Positions 1 through 7,718 of a stretch of 33,389 nt of DNA are shown here, piece by piece (the stretch's first letter is position 1; each line of letters starts with the position of its first letter). This DNA is from an uncultured Lactobacillus sp. (GTDB lineage: Bacteria; Bacillota; Bacilli; Lactobacillales; Lactobacillaceae). The position numbers and the translations under genes are program-made. The stretch lies in NCBI GenBank assembly GCA_937916845.1, contig CALFSK010000012.1:1-33389 (forward strand). The letters are read 5' to 3'. Under the pieces are notes generated by a model. That model ran no database searches, was not told where the DNA came from, and saw only the letters and a list, made by a program, of their open reading frames with translations.

Positions 1-92
1 TTCTATACAATTCAGAAATCTTTTATGCATTTACACAAGATATTTTACGCTCTCATTTTTTGTTCCGCGATTATAATTAAAGGAGCTTTGAT

Positions 93-776
93 ATGTATCG
101 CTATTTTATTCAGCCACAATTAGATAAATTTAATAATTCTTTAATTGGCTATGAAATGTTGATTCGCTATCGCGAGCACCCCGAGGACCGTTGGACCCTA
201 CCGGAAAACTTTGCTAGCATTCCGATTGACGTTCAAATTAGTCTTCTCAAAGCGACCGCGAGAGAATTATCGTTAAAGATTGCATCCGTTTCTATCAACT
301 TTAACCGCAAGCAATTCCTTGACCCAGGTATTGTTGAAGCCGTTATTGAAGCTCAGAAACAACTTTTCCCAACCAAGATCGTTGTGGAAGTCACCGAGGA
401 ACCTGGCGAACACACCTATTCAAACGCCGACATGCTTGCTCAAATCAAAGCAATTAAAGCGCATGGATTAGAATTCAGTCTCGATGACGTTGGTACGGGG
501 ATCAACGTTTACGACCACATCAAACCACTGCTCGATTACGCTGAGGAAATTAAATTTGCGATGCAGAATTTCCGTAAAGAGGGTCGTGAAGACGAAATCC
601 CCGAGCAATTGAAGTTTTGGCGCGACGTTGCTAATCAATACGATGCCCGCTTAATTTTGGAAGGGGTCGAAAATGATCCTGAAGACGCCCTTGCAAACGA
701 TTTAGAAATCCCATTACGACAAGGCTATTATTACGGTAAACCGCACTTATTCAAGTTAAAGGCCGATCGTTGTTAA
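93..776 (+). CDS. Stand-alone EAL-domain protein (c-di-GMP phosphodiesterase-like)
   Basis: A 227-aa protein made almost entirely of an EAL domain, the fold that hydrolyses cyclic di-GMP; it has no GGDEF, PAS or membrane part. Visible motifs: E21-M-L-I-R (the EAL signature, degenerate), N69 in the N-x-S region, E99-V-T-E102, D131-D132-V-G-T-G, K154, E190-G-V-E193 and Q210-G. The K-x-D motif reads K154-F-A156, so the Asp normally two residues after the Lys is missing. The ATG at 93 has AAAGGAG about 8 bases upstream. The gene stands alone, closed by a strong terminator. Fold assignment is secure. Activity is uncertain because one conserved acidic residue is gone; it may bind c-di-GMP without cutting it, or be slow. 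Confidence 0.85.
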   Translation: MYRYFIQPQLDKFNNSLIGYEMLIRYREHPEDRWTLPENFASIPIDVQISLLKATARELSLKIASVSINFNRKQFLDPGIVEAVIEAQKQLFPTKIVVEVTEEPGEHTYSNADMLAQIKAIKAHGLEFSLDDVGTGINVYDHIKPLLDYAEEIKFAMQNFRKEGREDEIPEQLKFWRDVANQYDARLILEGVENDPEDALANDLEIPLRQGYYYGKPHLFKLKADRC

Positions 777-782
777 TTAAAA

Positions 783-818
783 AGACTGAATGTATTCCCC
801 AATTCAGGGTTTCAGTCT
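783..818 (+). other. Hairpin after the EAL gene
   Basis: AGACTGAA (783-790) pairs with TTCAGTCT (811-818); an alternative pairing CTGAAT/ATTCAG lies inside it. There is no T-run, so it is probably a 3' RNA structure rather than a terminator; the real terminator follows. Confidence 0.4.
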
Positions 819-833
819 AACGAGTCAACATTA

Positions 834-893
834 AAAAGAAGGTTACCCTTAAAAGTCGTTTTTACGCTACTTTTAAGAGCAACCTTCTTTTTT
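834..893. terminator. Bidirectional terminator between the EAL and EIIA-like genes
   Basis: Stem of about 20 bp (AGAAGGTTACCCTTAAAAGT against its near-complement at 869-888) with an A-run on the left and a T-run on the right. It serves the EAL gene on plus and the convergent EIIA-like gene on minus. Confidence 0.85.
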
Positions 894-903
894 GGCATTC
901 ATT

Positions 904-1341
904 TTAGTAAAGTCTAGCTATCGCGGTATCCACTTTAACATCCCGATTGGTCTTTATCATTTCTAGATTATCCGGCATAGGTGCAATGGTCGTCAACACC
1001 CGTATTGACGCTTTAAGCCGTTGAATCGCAACCATGTCAATCGCTGCTAAGACCTGCCCTGCTTTCACATAGTTGCCTACTTGAACTAGGGCCTCACAAG
1101 GCTGTATTCCGAGCTGCAACCGGGATTGATTCAACGCAACCGTCACTTCCAAGCCTTCACGGGTCGCAATCACGATCCGCAACGCCTCAGCATCAACTTC
1201 CGTCACGGTTCCAGACACGGGCACAACGGCATTTCCATCGTCTGGTATAATTGCAAAACCAGCTACGTCACTATTGGCCGGTTGCACCAGGCGACCCGTG
1301 ATTGGTGCAACTAACGTTAATTTAGTCATCGTTTGAGTCAT
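904..1341 (-). CDS. EIIA(Glc)-like PTS protein lacking both phospho-histidines
   Basis: A 145-aa protein with the layout of a glucose-family PTS EIIA domain (Crr type): GFAIIP-D-G, then VPVSGTVTEV, a GLEV segment, a V-x-x-G-x-Y-V-K-A-G-Q-V-L stretch and a C-terminal VDTAIARL strand. An ungapped alignment by eye with E. coli EIIAGlc puts L at the position of the stabilising His (N-H-A-F) and A at the position of the phosphorylated His (F-V-H-F-G). The protein therefore cannot act as a normal phosphocarrier. It probably binds a partner or regulates. It is a single gene with a GGGGG ribosome site 8-9 bases before the ATG at 1341; an ATG at 1329 is a second possible start. No PTS permease lies nearby. 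Confidence 0.75.
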   Translation of the reverse strand: MTQTMTKLTLVAPITGRLVQPANSDVAGFAIIPDDGNAVVPVSGTVTEVDAEALRIVIATREGLEVTVALNQSRLQLGIQPCEALVQVGNYVKAGQVLAAIDMVAIQRLKASIRVLTTIAPMPDNLEMIKTNRDVKVDTAIARLY

Positions 1342-1542
1342 TCAAACGTCCCCCGCTTTTACCCATTAACCATTCATTCACCCGACTGATTAACGAGCTT
1401 AATTTATGTATTGTATATAGTTTACTCGCAACCGCTATAAAATGGTACTGTTTCCACCTATTGAATGTGCATCTTTTCTACCAAAGCTTTTTTAGCGGCC
1501 TTTTGATCATCGTAATTAATATTCGGCGATTAGCCAACTTCA

Positions 1543-1551
1543 TGCTATAGT
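1543..1551 (+). promoter_or_regulatory. Extended -10 promoter of the DUF2200 gene
   Basis: TG-C-TATAGT matches the extended -10 form (TGnTATAAT), about 27 bases before the start codon. No good -35 is seen, which fits an extended -10 promoter. Confidence 0.45.
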
Positions 1552-1577
1552 TAGCAAAAACAACGAAGGATAAACCC

Positions 1578-1928
1578 ATGGCGAACCCTAAACTTTTACA
1601 AATGCCCTTTAGCCGAATTTACGACGCCTACGTCCAAAGGCTAGCTCGAAAAGACCAATCCGAACAGGACTTACGGACCATTATCACTTGGTTAACCGGC
1701 TACTCTTTGCCAGCGTTACAACGGCAAATTGACGACCAGGTCTCCCTAACGACCTTCTTTACCGCAATGCCCCAGCTCAACAAAAATGCCGACAAGATTA
1801 CTGGCGTGATTTGTGGTGTCCGGGTCGAGTCGATCACTGATTCGCTCATGCAACGAATTCGTTACTTAGATAAGCTTGTCGACGAATTAGCCCGTGGCAA
1901 AGCTATGACCAAAATATTACGGTCGTAA
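1578..1928 (+). CDS. DUF2200 family protein
   Basis: A 116-aa soluble protein recognised as DUF2200 from its conserved blocks: the N-terminal F-x-x-I/V-Y-x-x-Y-V segment, I-x-W-L-T-G-Y, F-F-x-x-x-P-x-L-N and the C-terminal ICGVRVE...D-x-LM-x-x-IRYLDKLVDELA-x-GKAM-x-KILR. The full family length is present. The biochemical role is unknown. AAGGA lies 7 bases before the ATG. It is monocistronic and shares a bidirectional terminator with the VanZ-like gene. Confidence 0.9.
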   Translation: MANPKLLQMPFSRIYDAYVQRLARKDQSEQDLRTIITWLTGYSLPALQRQIDDQVSLTTFFTAMPQLNKNADKITGVICGVRVESITDSLMQRIRYLDKLVDELARGKAMTKILRS

Positions 1929-1944
1929 TCACCATACTTACTAA

Positions 1945-1996
1945 GCTAAATAAAAATGCGTCCCCAGAATTTTCTGAGAACGCATTTTTATTTAGC
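1945..1996. terminator. Bidirectional terminator (DUF2200 / VanZ-like)
   Basis: Perfect 17-bp arms: GCTAAATAAAAATGCGT (1945-1961) against 1980-1996, with A- and T-rich flanks. The right arm runs into the last codons of the minus-strand gene. Confidence 0.9.
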
Positions 1997-2519
1997 TGGC
2001 CTTTTTAACGACTTGCCGCCGTGACCGTGGCCGGACAAAGACGCGTTGACCAATTGCCATGAGACTACCGCCAATGGTCACACCGATGCCGTTTGCCAAA
2101 ACATCGTTAATATCACTGCTCCGATTAATCAACCAATAGATGGAAAGGTAGTGTTGTGCAACTTCGATACTCCCACCAATCATTAAGCCAAGAATGGCAA
2201 TCATAACGAGCGGTGTCCGGGGTAGCGCCCGTTTGATTAACAGCCCTAGTGGCAGCGTTAGAAGGACGTTTTCGGCAAAACCGAGATTTGAAAACGCTAA
2301 GCGGGTTAAGTTGACCCGCCCCGTTCCCGCCGGCATGATGTAAACCGCTGAACCGTCAAAAGAAATCGGCGTAAATAGAATCACACCTAACGTGGTCAAA
2401 TAGGCCAAAATTAGCAGGCGCCATCCCAACTTACGGCGACCACCATTTGAATGATGACTTAAAACAACACCGACCAACCCGGACAAACTTAAAATTAATA
2501 GTAACGGTAACCAACGCAT
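1992..2519 (-). CDS. VanZ-like family membrane protein
   Basis: An integral membrane protein of about 175 aa with five hydrophobic segments. VanZ-like features are FTPI after the second segment, N-x-x-L-x-x-P-L-G-x-L in the middle, and S-x-E-x-x-Q followed by R-x-x-D-x-x-D-x-x-x-N-x-x-G near the end. In the founding member VanZ the role is low-level teicoplanin resistance; for chromosomal relatives it is unknown, probably at the envelope. A longer reading from TTG at 2549 would place the AAAGGGG ribosome site (2530-2536) inside the gene, so ATG at 2519 (or 2525) is preferred. The C-terminus is strongly basic (R/K-rich, cytosolic). Monocistronic. Confidence 0.8.
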   Translation of the reverse strand: MRWLPLLLILSLSGLVGVVLSHHSNGGRRKLGWRLLILAYLTTLGVILFTPISFDGSAVYIMPAGTGRVNLTRLAFSNLGFAENVLLTLPLGLLIKRALPRTPLVMIAILGLMIGGSIEVAQHYLSIYWLINRSSDINDVLANGIGVTIGGSLMAIGQRVFVRPRSRRQVVKKAS

Positions 2520-2840
2520 TAGCATCACGCCCCTTTCTGTACATTTCAATGTAACGTTAGCTTAACGTATATTTCAGTAGACGAGTAACTTTCGAGGCGA
2601 ACTTTAAGCTTTCTTCGTTGCCTTAATGAAATCTGAACCTTATGCCGCTCTTTTCATCATTAACAATAATTATTTTTATACATTTATATTTCTCATAACT
2701 GAATCAATTCACCGTGAACCGGGCGTCGTTATCACAAAGTTAATATTCAGTTTGTGCATAAAAATTTATTTTTAATGAATTACATTGTATTAATACTCAT
2801 CAACGCCTATACTAGATTTAATTTGTAATGGAGGCGCGAC
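2520..2840. other. Intergenic region, divergent promoters
   Basis: About 320 bases, AT-rich. The right end holds the promoter of the amino-acid transporter (given separately). No T-box, riboswitch motif or long inverted repeat was found in the rest. Confidence 0.5.
2785..2813 (+). promoter_or_regulatory. Sigma-A promoter of the amino-acid transporter
   Basis: TTGTAT (2785-2790), 17-base spacer, TATACT (2808-2813), 27 bases before the ATG. The GGAGG ribosome site is at 2830-2834. Confidence 0.7.
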
Positions 2841-4319
2841 ATGAAACGTCAATTTGGAAAATGGTTACTGTTAATTGGGATACTTATATTAGGGATACTG
2901 GGACTAACCCGTCCTGCAAGTGCGGCTAGTGATACTTCTCTAGCTCGAGTTAAAGCTAAGGGAACGCTTGTCATGGGAACATCCCCCAATTATCCGCCCT
3001 ATGAATTTCAAATTAATCAACACGGCCAATCTAAAATTGTCGGAATGGATGTTGAAATTGGGAAGCAAATCGCCAAGGACCTCGGGGTTAAACTCGTCAT
3101 TAAAAAGCTCTCGTTTGATTCCCTGTTGCCCGCTTTAACCACGGGCAAGGTGGACATGATTTTATCCGGGATGAGTCCGACCCCTGCCCGTCGTAAAAGT
3201 GTCGACTTCACCGACATTTACTACACGGAAGGCGAATCCATTTTAATCAACAAGACGGATGGCGCTAAGTACAAAACCAAAGCTAACTTAGCGGGACAAA
3301 AAGTCGCCGCCGAAACTGGGACGCTTCAATATAACTTGATCAAACAGCAGATGCCGAACGCCCAGTTAACCGGGATGAGCAGCGCGGCCAACTTGATTTT
3401 AGCTTTAAAGACCCACAAAGTCGCCGCCGTCGTTAAAGGAACCGCCTCAGCAACCGCTTATGCGAAAAACGATCCGAGCTTAATGGCCATTAACGGTCAC
3501 TTCAAAACGAGTAGTGCTCAGGCCGGCAATGCGATTGCGCTCAAAAAGGGCTCACCGAGTCTGAATAACGCCATCAACCGCTCACTCGCTAAAATTAAAA
3601 AACACCACTGGATCGAACAACGGTACCTAAAGACGGCCGGTAAATATTTAAAGGTGAACACCGCCGACACGTCCATGTGGCACTACCGCGGCTACTTCCT
3701 CAAAGGCCTTCAATATACCTTGTTGATCGCGGTTGTCGGAATTATTGGTGGTAGCTTATTAGGATTATTACTCGCACTCTTACGTTTTAGCACGATTGCC
3801 CCCCTACGTTGGTTATCAACGGCTTACGTGGAATTTGTTCGGGGAACCCCATTGATGGTTCAAATCATGTTCGTTTACTTCGGGATTGGGATCATCGTCG
3901 ACGTGTCCGCACTCAACGCTGGGATGATTGCCATCGTGTTAAACAGTGGTGCCTACCTCAGTGAAATTATTCGAGGTGGGATTCAATCGGTCGATTCGGG
4001 TCAGACGGAAGCGGCCGCCAGTTTAGGGCTATCAAAATCGGCAACGCTGCGCTACGTCGTTTTGCCACAGACCTTAAGAATCATTTGGCCTTCGTTAGGT
4101 AATCAGTCCATTAACTTAATTAAAGACACGTCGATGGTCTCAATTATTGGGGTCACCGAGTTGATCTACCAGCTTGGCATCGTTCAGGCCGATACGTACC
4201 GCGGGGTGGCGCCAATTGGGATTGCAATGGTCATCTACTTCGTCATTTGCTGGCTCCTAACTCGTTTGCTAAGCTACTACGAACACCGCATGAACCGTGG
4301 ACAACAACAATTTAACTAA
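2841..4319 (+). CDS. Amino-acid ABC transporter, fused substrate-binding protein and permease
   Basis: A 492-aa fusion of a family-3 solute-binding protein and a HisM/GlnP-type permease, like lactococcal GlnP. Residues 1-29 are a signal/anchor ending in ASA-A. Residues ~35-268 are the receptor (GTSPNYPPYEF, D-V-E-I-G-K-Q-I-A, L-S-G-M-S-x-T-P-x-R). Residues ~283-485 are the permease with about five membrane segments and the EAA loop (EAAASLGLSKSATLRYVVLPQ) that docks the ATPase. The likely substrate is glutamine, glutamate or another polar amino acid; this is inferred. The usual GlnQ ATPase gene is absent here, since a strong terminator follows directly, so the ATPase must be encoded elsewhere. 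ATG with GGAGG 6 bases upstream. Confidence 0.9.
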   Translation: MKRQFGKWLLLIGILILGILGLTRPASAASDTSLARVKAKGTLVMGTSPNYPPYEFQINQHGQSKIVGMDVEIGKQIAKDLGVKLVIKKLSFDSLLPALTTGKVDMILSGMSPTPARRKSVDFTDIYYTEGESILINKTDGAKYKTKANLAGQKVAAETGTLQYNLIKQQMPNAQLTGMSSAANLILALKTHKVAAVVKGTASATAYAKNDPSLMAINGHFKTSSAQAGNAIALKKGSPSLNNAINRSLAKIKKHHWIEQRYLKTAGKYLKVNTADTSMWHYRGYFLKGLQYTLLIAVVGIIGGSLLGLLLALLRFSTIAPLRWLSTAYVEFVRGTPLMVQIMFVYFGIGIIVDVSALNAGMIAIVLNSGAYLSEIIRGGIQSVDSGQTEAAASLGLSKSATLRYVVLPQTLRIIWPSLGNQSINLIKDTSMVSIIGVTELIYQLGIVQADTYRGVAPIGIAMVIYFVICWLLTRLLSYYEHRMNRGQQQFN

Positions 4320-4339
4320 CATAGCGCTTATTTCGTTAC

Positions 4340-4374
4340 AAAAAGGCCTTGGGAAAATCCCAAGACCTTTTTTG
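4340..4374 (+). terminator. Terminator of the amino-acid transporter
   Basis: AAAGGCCTTGGG / CCCAAGACCTTT hairpin with a 5-base loop and a run of Ts. Confidence 0.85.
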
Positions 4375-4473
4375 ATGCGACCTACTCTAATTCAATTTCA
4401 GCTTAAAATTTCCGCCGACTACCTCAAAGCGTTCAGTTTAACAGTGGCACCATTATGAATCTTAAATATAGTA

Positions 4474-4504
4474 AAAAAGCCAGCTCTCTCATAAGATAGC
4501 TGAC
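4474..4504 (-). terminator. Terminator of the reductase-acetyltransferase-ABM operon
   Basis: Read on minus: GTCAGCTATCT, loop TATG, AGAGAGCTGGC, then six Ts. It lies about 38 bases after the last stop of the operon. Confidence 0.75.
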
Positions 4505-4541
4505 CCGTAATTCGTTATTTAACGGCCAATACCGGGGTTAT

Positions 4542-5183
4542 TTACTTTAACTCATCCGAGCGAACGTACTGAACGCCAGGTTGACTGACCATGGTATCAA
4601 CAGCCAACACACGTTGCCGGACGTCCGCGACAGCTTCAGCGGCTAACCAACTTTGCAACTTATGTTGGCCTGCACTAAGTGTTGTGGCATCCGGATAAAC
4701 ACTGATTAACACCCAGTTAGTTGGTGTCGATAGTAACGTTGCCACGTACTGAATTAGGCTGCCATTGCGTAGCTGGTCCCAATTTGCTTGCAACTGACGA
4801 TCAGCAGTAAATTCCGTCAATAATAATTGATTGGTATTTGCACCACTCACCTTAAAACCATCAGTAGTTGAAGCCAAGACTTGCGGACTTAATTCGGCCA
4901 TTTGATGTTTCTTGACGACCAGCTGCGCTAACTGGCCATAGTGCTTAAACTGCGGTGACTGCGCGTGAATCTGGTAACTTGCATCGTCTTGGTATAACTC
5001 AAATACTTCATTCTGGGTACCCGCATCATCCGCATGCGTTGCAAACATCGCTAACGTTCCCGGCTCGGTCCGTAGCGAAGTGACTAAATTAGCCGTTCCC
5101 TCAGCAACAAACGCTGCCCGGTCACGACCATCGATGGTTAGCTGAAAATGACGGAGAATCGGTGGATTGCTTAAATTTTCCAT
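4542..5183 (-). CDS. ABM-domain (quinol monooxygenase-like) protein
   Basis: A 213-aa protein with an antibiotic-biosynthesis-monooxygenase fold (ferredoxin-like dimeric barrel). The diagnostic stretch is E-P-G-T-L then Q-N-E-V-F-E-L-Y-x-D-x-A-S-Y-x-x-H-x-x-S-P-x-F, in roughly residues 40-85. Residues ~110-205 may be a second, degenerate copy (L-L-L-T-E-F, V-L-I-S-V-Y). Family members act on quinols, polyketides or haem, or have no known substrate, so no reaction is assigned. The chosen start is the ATG at 5183 with GAGGTG 6 bases upstream; the in-frame GTG at 5195 overlaps the upstream stop and has no such site. Last gene of a three-gene operon with a reductase and an acetyltransferase. Confidence 0.7.
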   Translation of the reverse strand: MENLSNPPILRHFQLTIDGRDRAAFVAEGTANLVTSLRTEPGTLAMFATHADDAGTQNEVFELYQDDASYQIHAQSPQFKHYGQLAQLVVKKHQMAELSPQVLASTTDGFKVSGANTNQLLLTEFTADRQLQANWDQLRNGSLIQYVATLLSTPTNWVLISVYPDATTLSAGQHKLQSWLAAEAVADVRQRVLAVDTMVSQPGVQYVRSDELK

Positions 5184-5191
5184 TTTGCACC

Positions 5192-5779
5192 TCACTTTAA
5201 TGCTGATAAGGGCTTAATCACTTTGGCGGGCACACCGCCGGCCACACAGTTATCGGGAACGTCACGCGTTACGACCGCCCCAGCGGCAATGATTACGTTA
5301 TTCCCGATGTGTACGCCACCGATGACGGTCACGTTGCCACCAATCCACACATCGTTTCCAACCGTGATTGGTTCCGTATACGTCACTAAGTAACGGCTAC
5401 CATCTGGTCGGGTGCCAAAGCGCTTCGTCGCATCCAGCGAGTGTTCCCCACAGTAAAACTTCGTGTCGGGCGCAATGATCACCCGGTCGCCTAGCGTAAT
5501 TCGATTTGAGTCTTGGAAAAAGCAATTGCCGTTGATAAAGACATCGTCACCTAAAGAAATATGATCCCCATAAATGGCTTCAAAATGACCGTTCAAAGTC
5601 ACCCGCTGGCCCACTTGGTGGAACAAGTCGGTGATTGCAGCTTGACGCGTGGCTACATCGGTCGTGGTATTAATCACTTGAACCAGCCGCCGCCCCTTTG
5701 CCAACATGGCCTGTAAGTCTGGATCACGGTAATCATAATCTTTTCCAGCTAGTAATTTCTCGTGTTCAGTCATTGTCAT
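5192..5779 (-). CDS. Maltose/galactoside O-acetyltransferase family protein (left-handed beta helix)
   Basis: A 195-aa hexapeptide-repeat acetyltransferase of the LacA/Maa type. The N-terminal cap (M-x-x-H-E-K-L-L-A-G-K-D-Y-D-Y-x-D-P) is the Mac domain. Hexapeptide repeats run from ~60 to 185 (V-W-I-G-G-N-V-T-V, I-G-N-N-V-I-I-A-A-G-A-V-V-T). H113 in Y-C-G-E-H-S matches the catalytic His of the family. It transfers acetyl from acetyl-CoA to a sugar hydroxyl; the true acceptor is unknown. Second gene of the operon: 27 bases after the reductase and 8 bases before the ABM start. GGAAGG lies 8 bases before the ATG at 5779; an ATG two codons later is the alternative. Confidence 0.9.
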   Translation of the reverse strand: MTMTEHEKLLAGKDYDYRDPDLQAMLAKGRRLVQVINTTTDVATRQAAITDLFHQVGQRVTLNGHFEAIYGDHISLGDDVFINGNCFFQDSNRITLGDRVIIAPDTKFYCGEHSLDATKRFGTRPDGSRYLVTYTEPITVGNDVWIGGNVTVIGGVHIGNNVIIAAGAVVTRDVPDNCVAGGVPAKVIKPLSALK

Positions 5780-5806
5780 AACGTCAACCTTCCTTTAACT
5801 TTAAAT

Positions 5807-6670
5807 TTACAGTTCTAAACCTTCATCAATTAATTTCATATAATGCTGCGTTGCTTTAACACTGTGCCGATCCGGGGACAACCACTGCTTTTTGTCTAAC
5901 TGCGCCAGTTGTGCCATTTCAGCTTTGGTTAACTCAAAATTCCAAATTGCAGCGTTGGCTTGCAGGTGAACCAAGTTGGTTGTACTTGGAATAACAATCG
6001 TATTTAATTGTAACAAATATCTTAATAAAATTTGGGCAACCGTCTTTCCATGTTGTTTCGCAATTGCGGAAATAATTGGTTCATTTAAAAACGCCTTGTA
6101 ATCTTCGCCAAGCGGTGCCCAGCCTTCCGTGACGATTCCTAATTTGGCGTGTGCTTGACGCAAAGCAGCCTGTTGCTGATAAACGTTTAGCTCAACCTGA
6201 TTAACGGCCGGGGTGATTGCCATTTGGTGACTGAGGTCAATCAACTGGCCCGCATCAAAATTAGAAACCCCGATGGACCGAACCTTGCCCGCTTTCACCA
6301 GCCGTTCAAGGTCCCGGTAGGCCCCATAATAATCACCATACGGTTCGTGTAATAAAACGAGGTCCAAGTAGTCCAACCCTAAGCGTTTCAGCGAATCGTC
6401 AACGGACGCCGCGGTTTTCCGGTCACCAAAAAACGGTAGCCAAACCTTCGTCGTTACAAAAATCTGTTCACGCGGCACGGTCGTTTCTTTTAACGCCGCC
6501 CCGACAGCGGCCTCATTACGATAAACTTGTGCCGTATCGATTAACCGGTAACCAGCGTCTAATGCTTGCAATACCGCCCGCCGGCACGTTTCAAAATCAA
6601 CCAGCCGAAAAGTCCCAAAACCTGCTCGTGGCATGGTAACGCCACTATTTAATTGAATTGTCGTTTTCAA
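5807..6670 (-). CDS. Aldo/keto reductase (2,5-diketo-D-gluconate reductase type)
   Basis: A 287-aa NADPH-dependent TIM-barrel oxidoreductase. The catalytic tetrad is complete: D45 and Y50 (LIDTAQVY), K75 (TTKVW), H108 (LLHEPYG). G-x-S-N-F and the late I-P-S-T-T segment bind the cofactor. It reduces aldehydes or ketones; the physiological substrate is unknown. The start is taken as TTG at 6670, with AGGAAGGGG 7 bases upstream and the family-typical N-terminus K-T-T-I-Q-L-N-S-G; longer readings to 6697 begin upstream of that ribosome site. First gene of the operon with the acetyltransferase and ABM protein, divergent from a LysR regulator that probably controls it. Confidence 0.88.
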   Translation of the reverse strand: MKTTIQLNSGVTMPRAGFGTFRLVDFETCRRAVLQALDAGYRLIDTAQVYRNEAAVGAALKETTVPREQIFVTTKVWLPFFGDRKTAASVDDSLKRLGLDYLDLVLLHEPYGDYYGAYRDLERLVKAGKVRSIGVSNFDAGQLIDLSHQMAITPAVNQVELNVYQQQAALRQAHAKLGIVTEGWAPLGEDYKAFLNEPIISAIAKQHGKTVAQILLRYLLQLNTIVIPSTTNLVHLQANAAIWNFELTKAEMAQLAQLDKKQWLSPDRHSVKATQHYMKLIDEGLEL

Positions 6671-6697
6671 TGGACCGCCCCTTCCTAACATTAACAA

Positions 6698-6736
6698 TCA
6701 TAATCCGTGATTTTGATTATGTAAAAGTCCTATAAT
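6698..6736. promoter_or_regulatory. LysR-type operator and divergent promoters
   Basis: ATAATC (6700-6705), 9 bases, GATTAT (6715-6720) is a perfect dyad that contains the T-N11-A pattern of LysR binding sites. On plus, TATAAT at 6731-6736 is the likely -10 of the LysR gene, with the dyad at its -35. On minus, TTTTAC (6721-6726) and TATGAT (6698-6703) with a 17-base spacer could drive the operon, the dyad filling the spacer. The layout suggests coupled autoregulation. Confidence 0.6.
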
Positions 6737-6776
6737 GTATACATATCAATGCTAAAAGAGAATAGTGAGGCTAATT

Positions 6777-7655
6777 ATGGAAACCCGAATTTTACACTAC
6801 TTTTTAACCATTGCACGCTTAGGCACGATTTCAGCGGCTGCCCGCGAGTTACACGTCGCCCAGCCTACGCTCAGCCGCCAGATTCAACAGTTGGAGGCCC
6901 AACTCGAAATTCCGTTATTCACCCGTGAACATCATCAGATGAAACTGACTAAGGCCGGCTTAACTTACCAGCTCCACGTCCAACAAATTCTAACCGAACT
7001 CGACAACGCCAATCAGCTCGTTAAGAACAGTAATAACAACGAGCTGACGGGACCCATTAACATCGGTTGCGTTGAATCCTCGGTTACCACCCAGCTTGCA
7101 CCCGCACTGGTTGATTTTCAACGGGCCCATCCCAGTGTTATTATCGACATGCACGATGCGGACGGCAACACAATCAAGGAGCGCCTCGACCGGGGACTAC
7201 TCGAAATCGGGATCGTCTCAACCCCAATCAACACGGCCAAGTACCACGCCTTGCCGCTCTCCATCCGCGATCGTTGGGGCGTGGCGTTACCCGCAACCGA
7301 TCCCATGGCTAAACAACCAAACATTCAGGTTTCTGATTTAGCGGGCCGGCCCCTGATTATTCCACACCGGTCATTGGTTAAAACGGCTTTGAACGATTGG
7401 TTACAACCGATTGCGCCCTTACACATCGTTGGTGAATATAATTTACTCACCAATTCAGTTTACCTAGCAGCAGCCGGGTTAGGATTACTCGTGTGCATCG
7501 AAGGGGTTACCTTACCAGCAACGAGCCAGCTAAAGTTCGTCCCGTTTACCCCAGCTCACCACCTGCAACACGTTCTGATCTGGCGGCAAGGGGTGCCCTT
7601 GAGTGGCCCAGCCCAAGCGCTAATTGATACCTTAAAAGCTAAATACAAGTCATAA
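6777..7655 (+). CDS. LysR family transcriptional regulator
   Basis: A 292-aa LysR-type regulator. The winged HTH is in residues ~1-60 (Y-F-L-T-I-A-R-L-G-T-I-S-A-A-A-R-E-L-H, then Q-P-T-L-S-R-Q-I-Q-Q-L-E). The effector-binding domain is in ~88-290, starting G-P-I-N-I-G-C. The ATG at 6777 has GAGG 6 bases upstream; a GTG at 6765 overlaps that site and is not preferred. Divergent from the reductase-acetyltransferase-ABM operon, with a T-N11-A dyad between them, so it is the probable local regulator. Effector unknown. Confidence 0.92.
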   Translation: METRILHYFLTIARLGTISAAARELHVAQPTLSRQIQQLEAQLEIPLFTREHHQMKLTKAGLTYQLHVQQILTELDNANQLVKNSNNNELTGPINIGCVESSVTTQLAPALVDFQRAHPSVIIDMHDADGNTIKERLDRGLLEIGIVSTPINTAKYHALPLSIRDRWGVALPATDPMAKQPNIQVSDLAGRPLIIPHRSLVKTALNDWLQPIAPLHIVGEYNLLTNSVYLAAAGLGLLVCIEGVTLPATSQLKFVPFTPAHHLQHVLIWRQGVPLSGPAQALIDTLKAKYKS

Positions 7656-7669
7656 TCACCGGTACCAAT

Positions 7670-7707
7670 AAGGTCGCGCTTCCGAATTTTCAGAAACGCG
7701 ACCTTTA
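7670..7707. terminator. Bidirectional terminator (LysR gene / amidohydrolase)
   Basis: AAGGTCGCG (7670-7678) pairs with CGCGACCTT (7697-7705), with A/T-rich flanks on both sides. Confidence 0.85.
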
Positions 7708-7718
7708 ATTTAAATTTA

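Noticed and set aside
72..77. TATAAT before the EAL gene as its -10
   Set aside because: It is too close to the ribosome site; a transcript from it would start in the Shine-Dalgarno sequence.
2520..2840. Possible T-box or amino-acid riboswitch before the transporter
   Set aside because: No T-box sequence or layered hairpins found; only a plain promoter.
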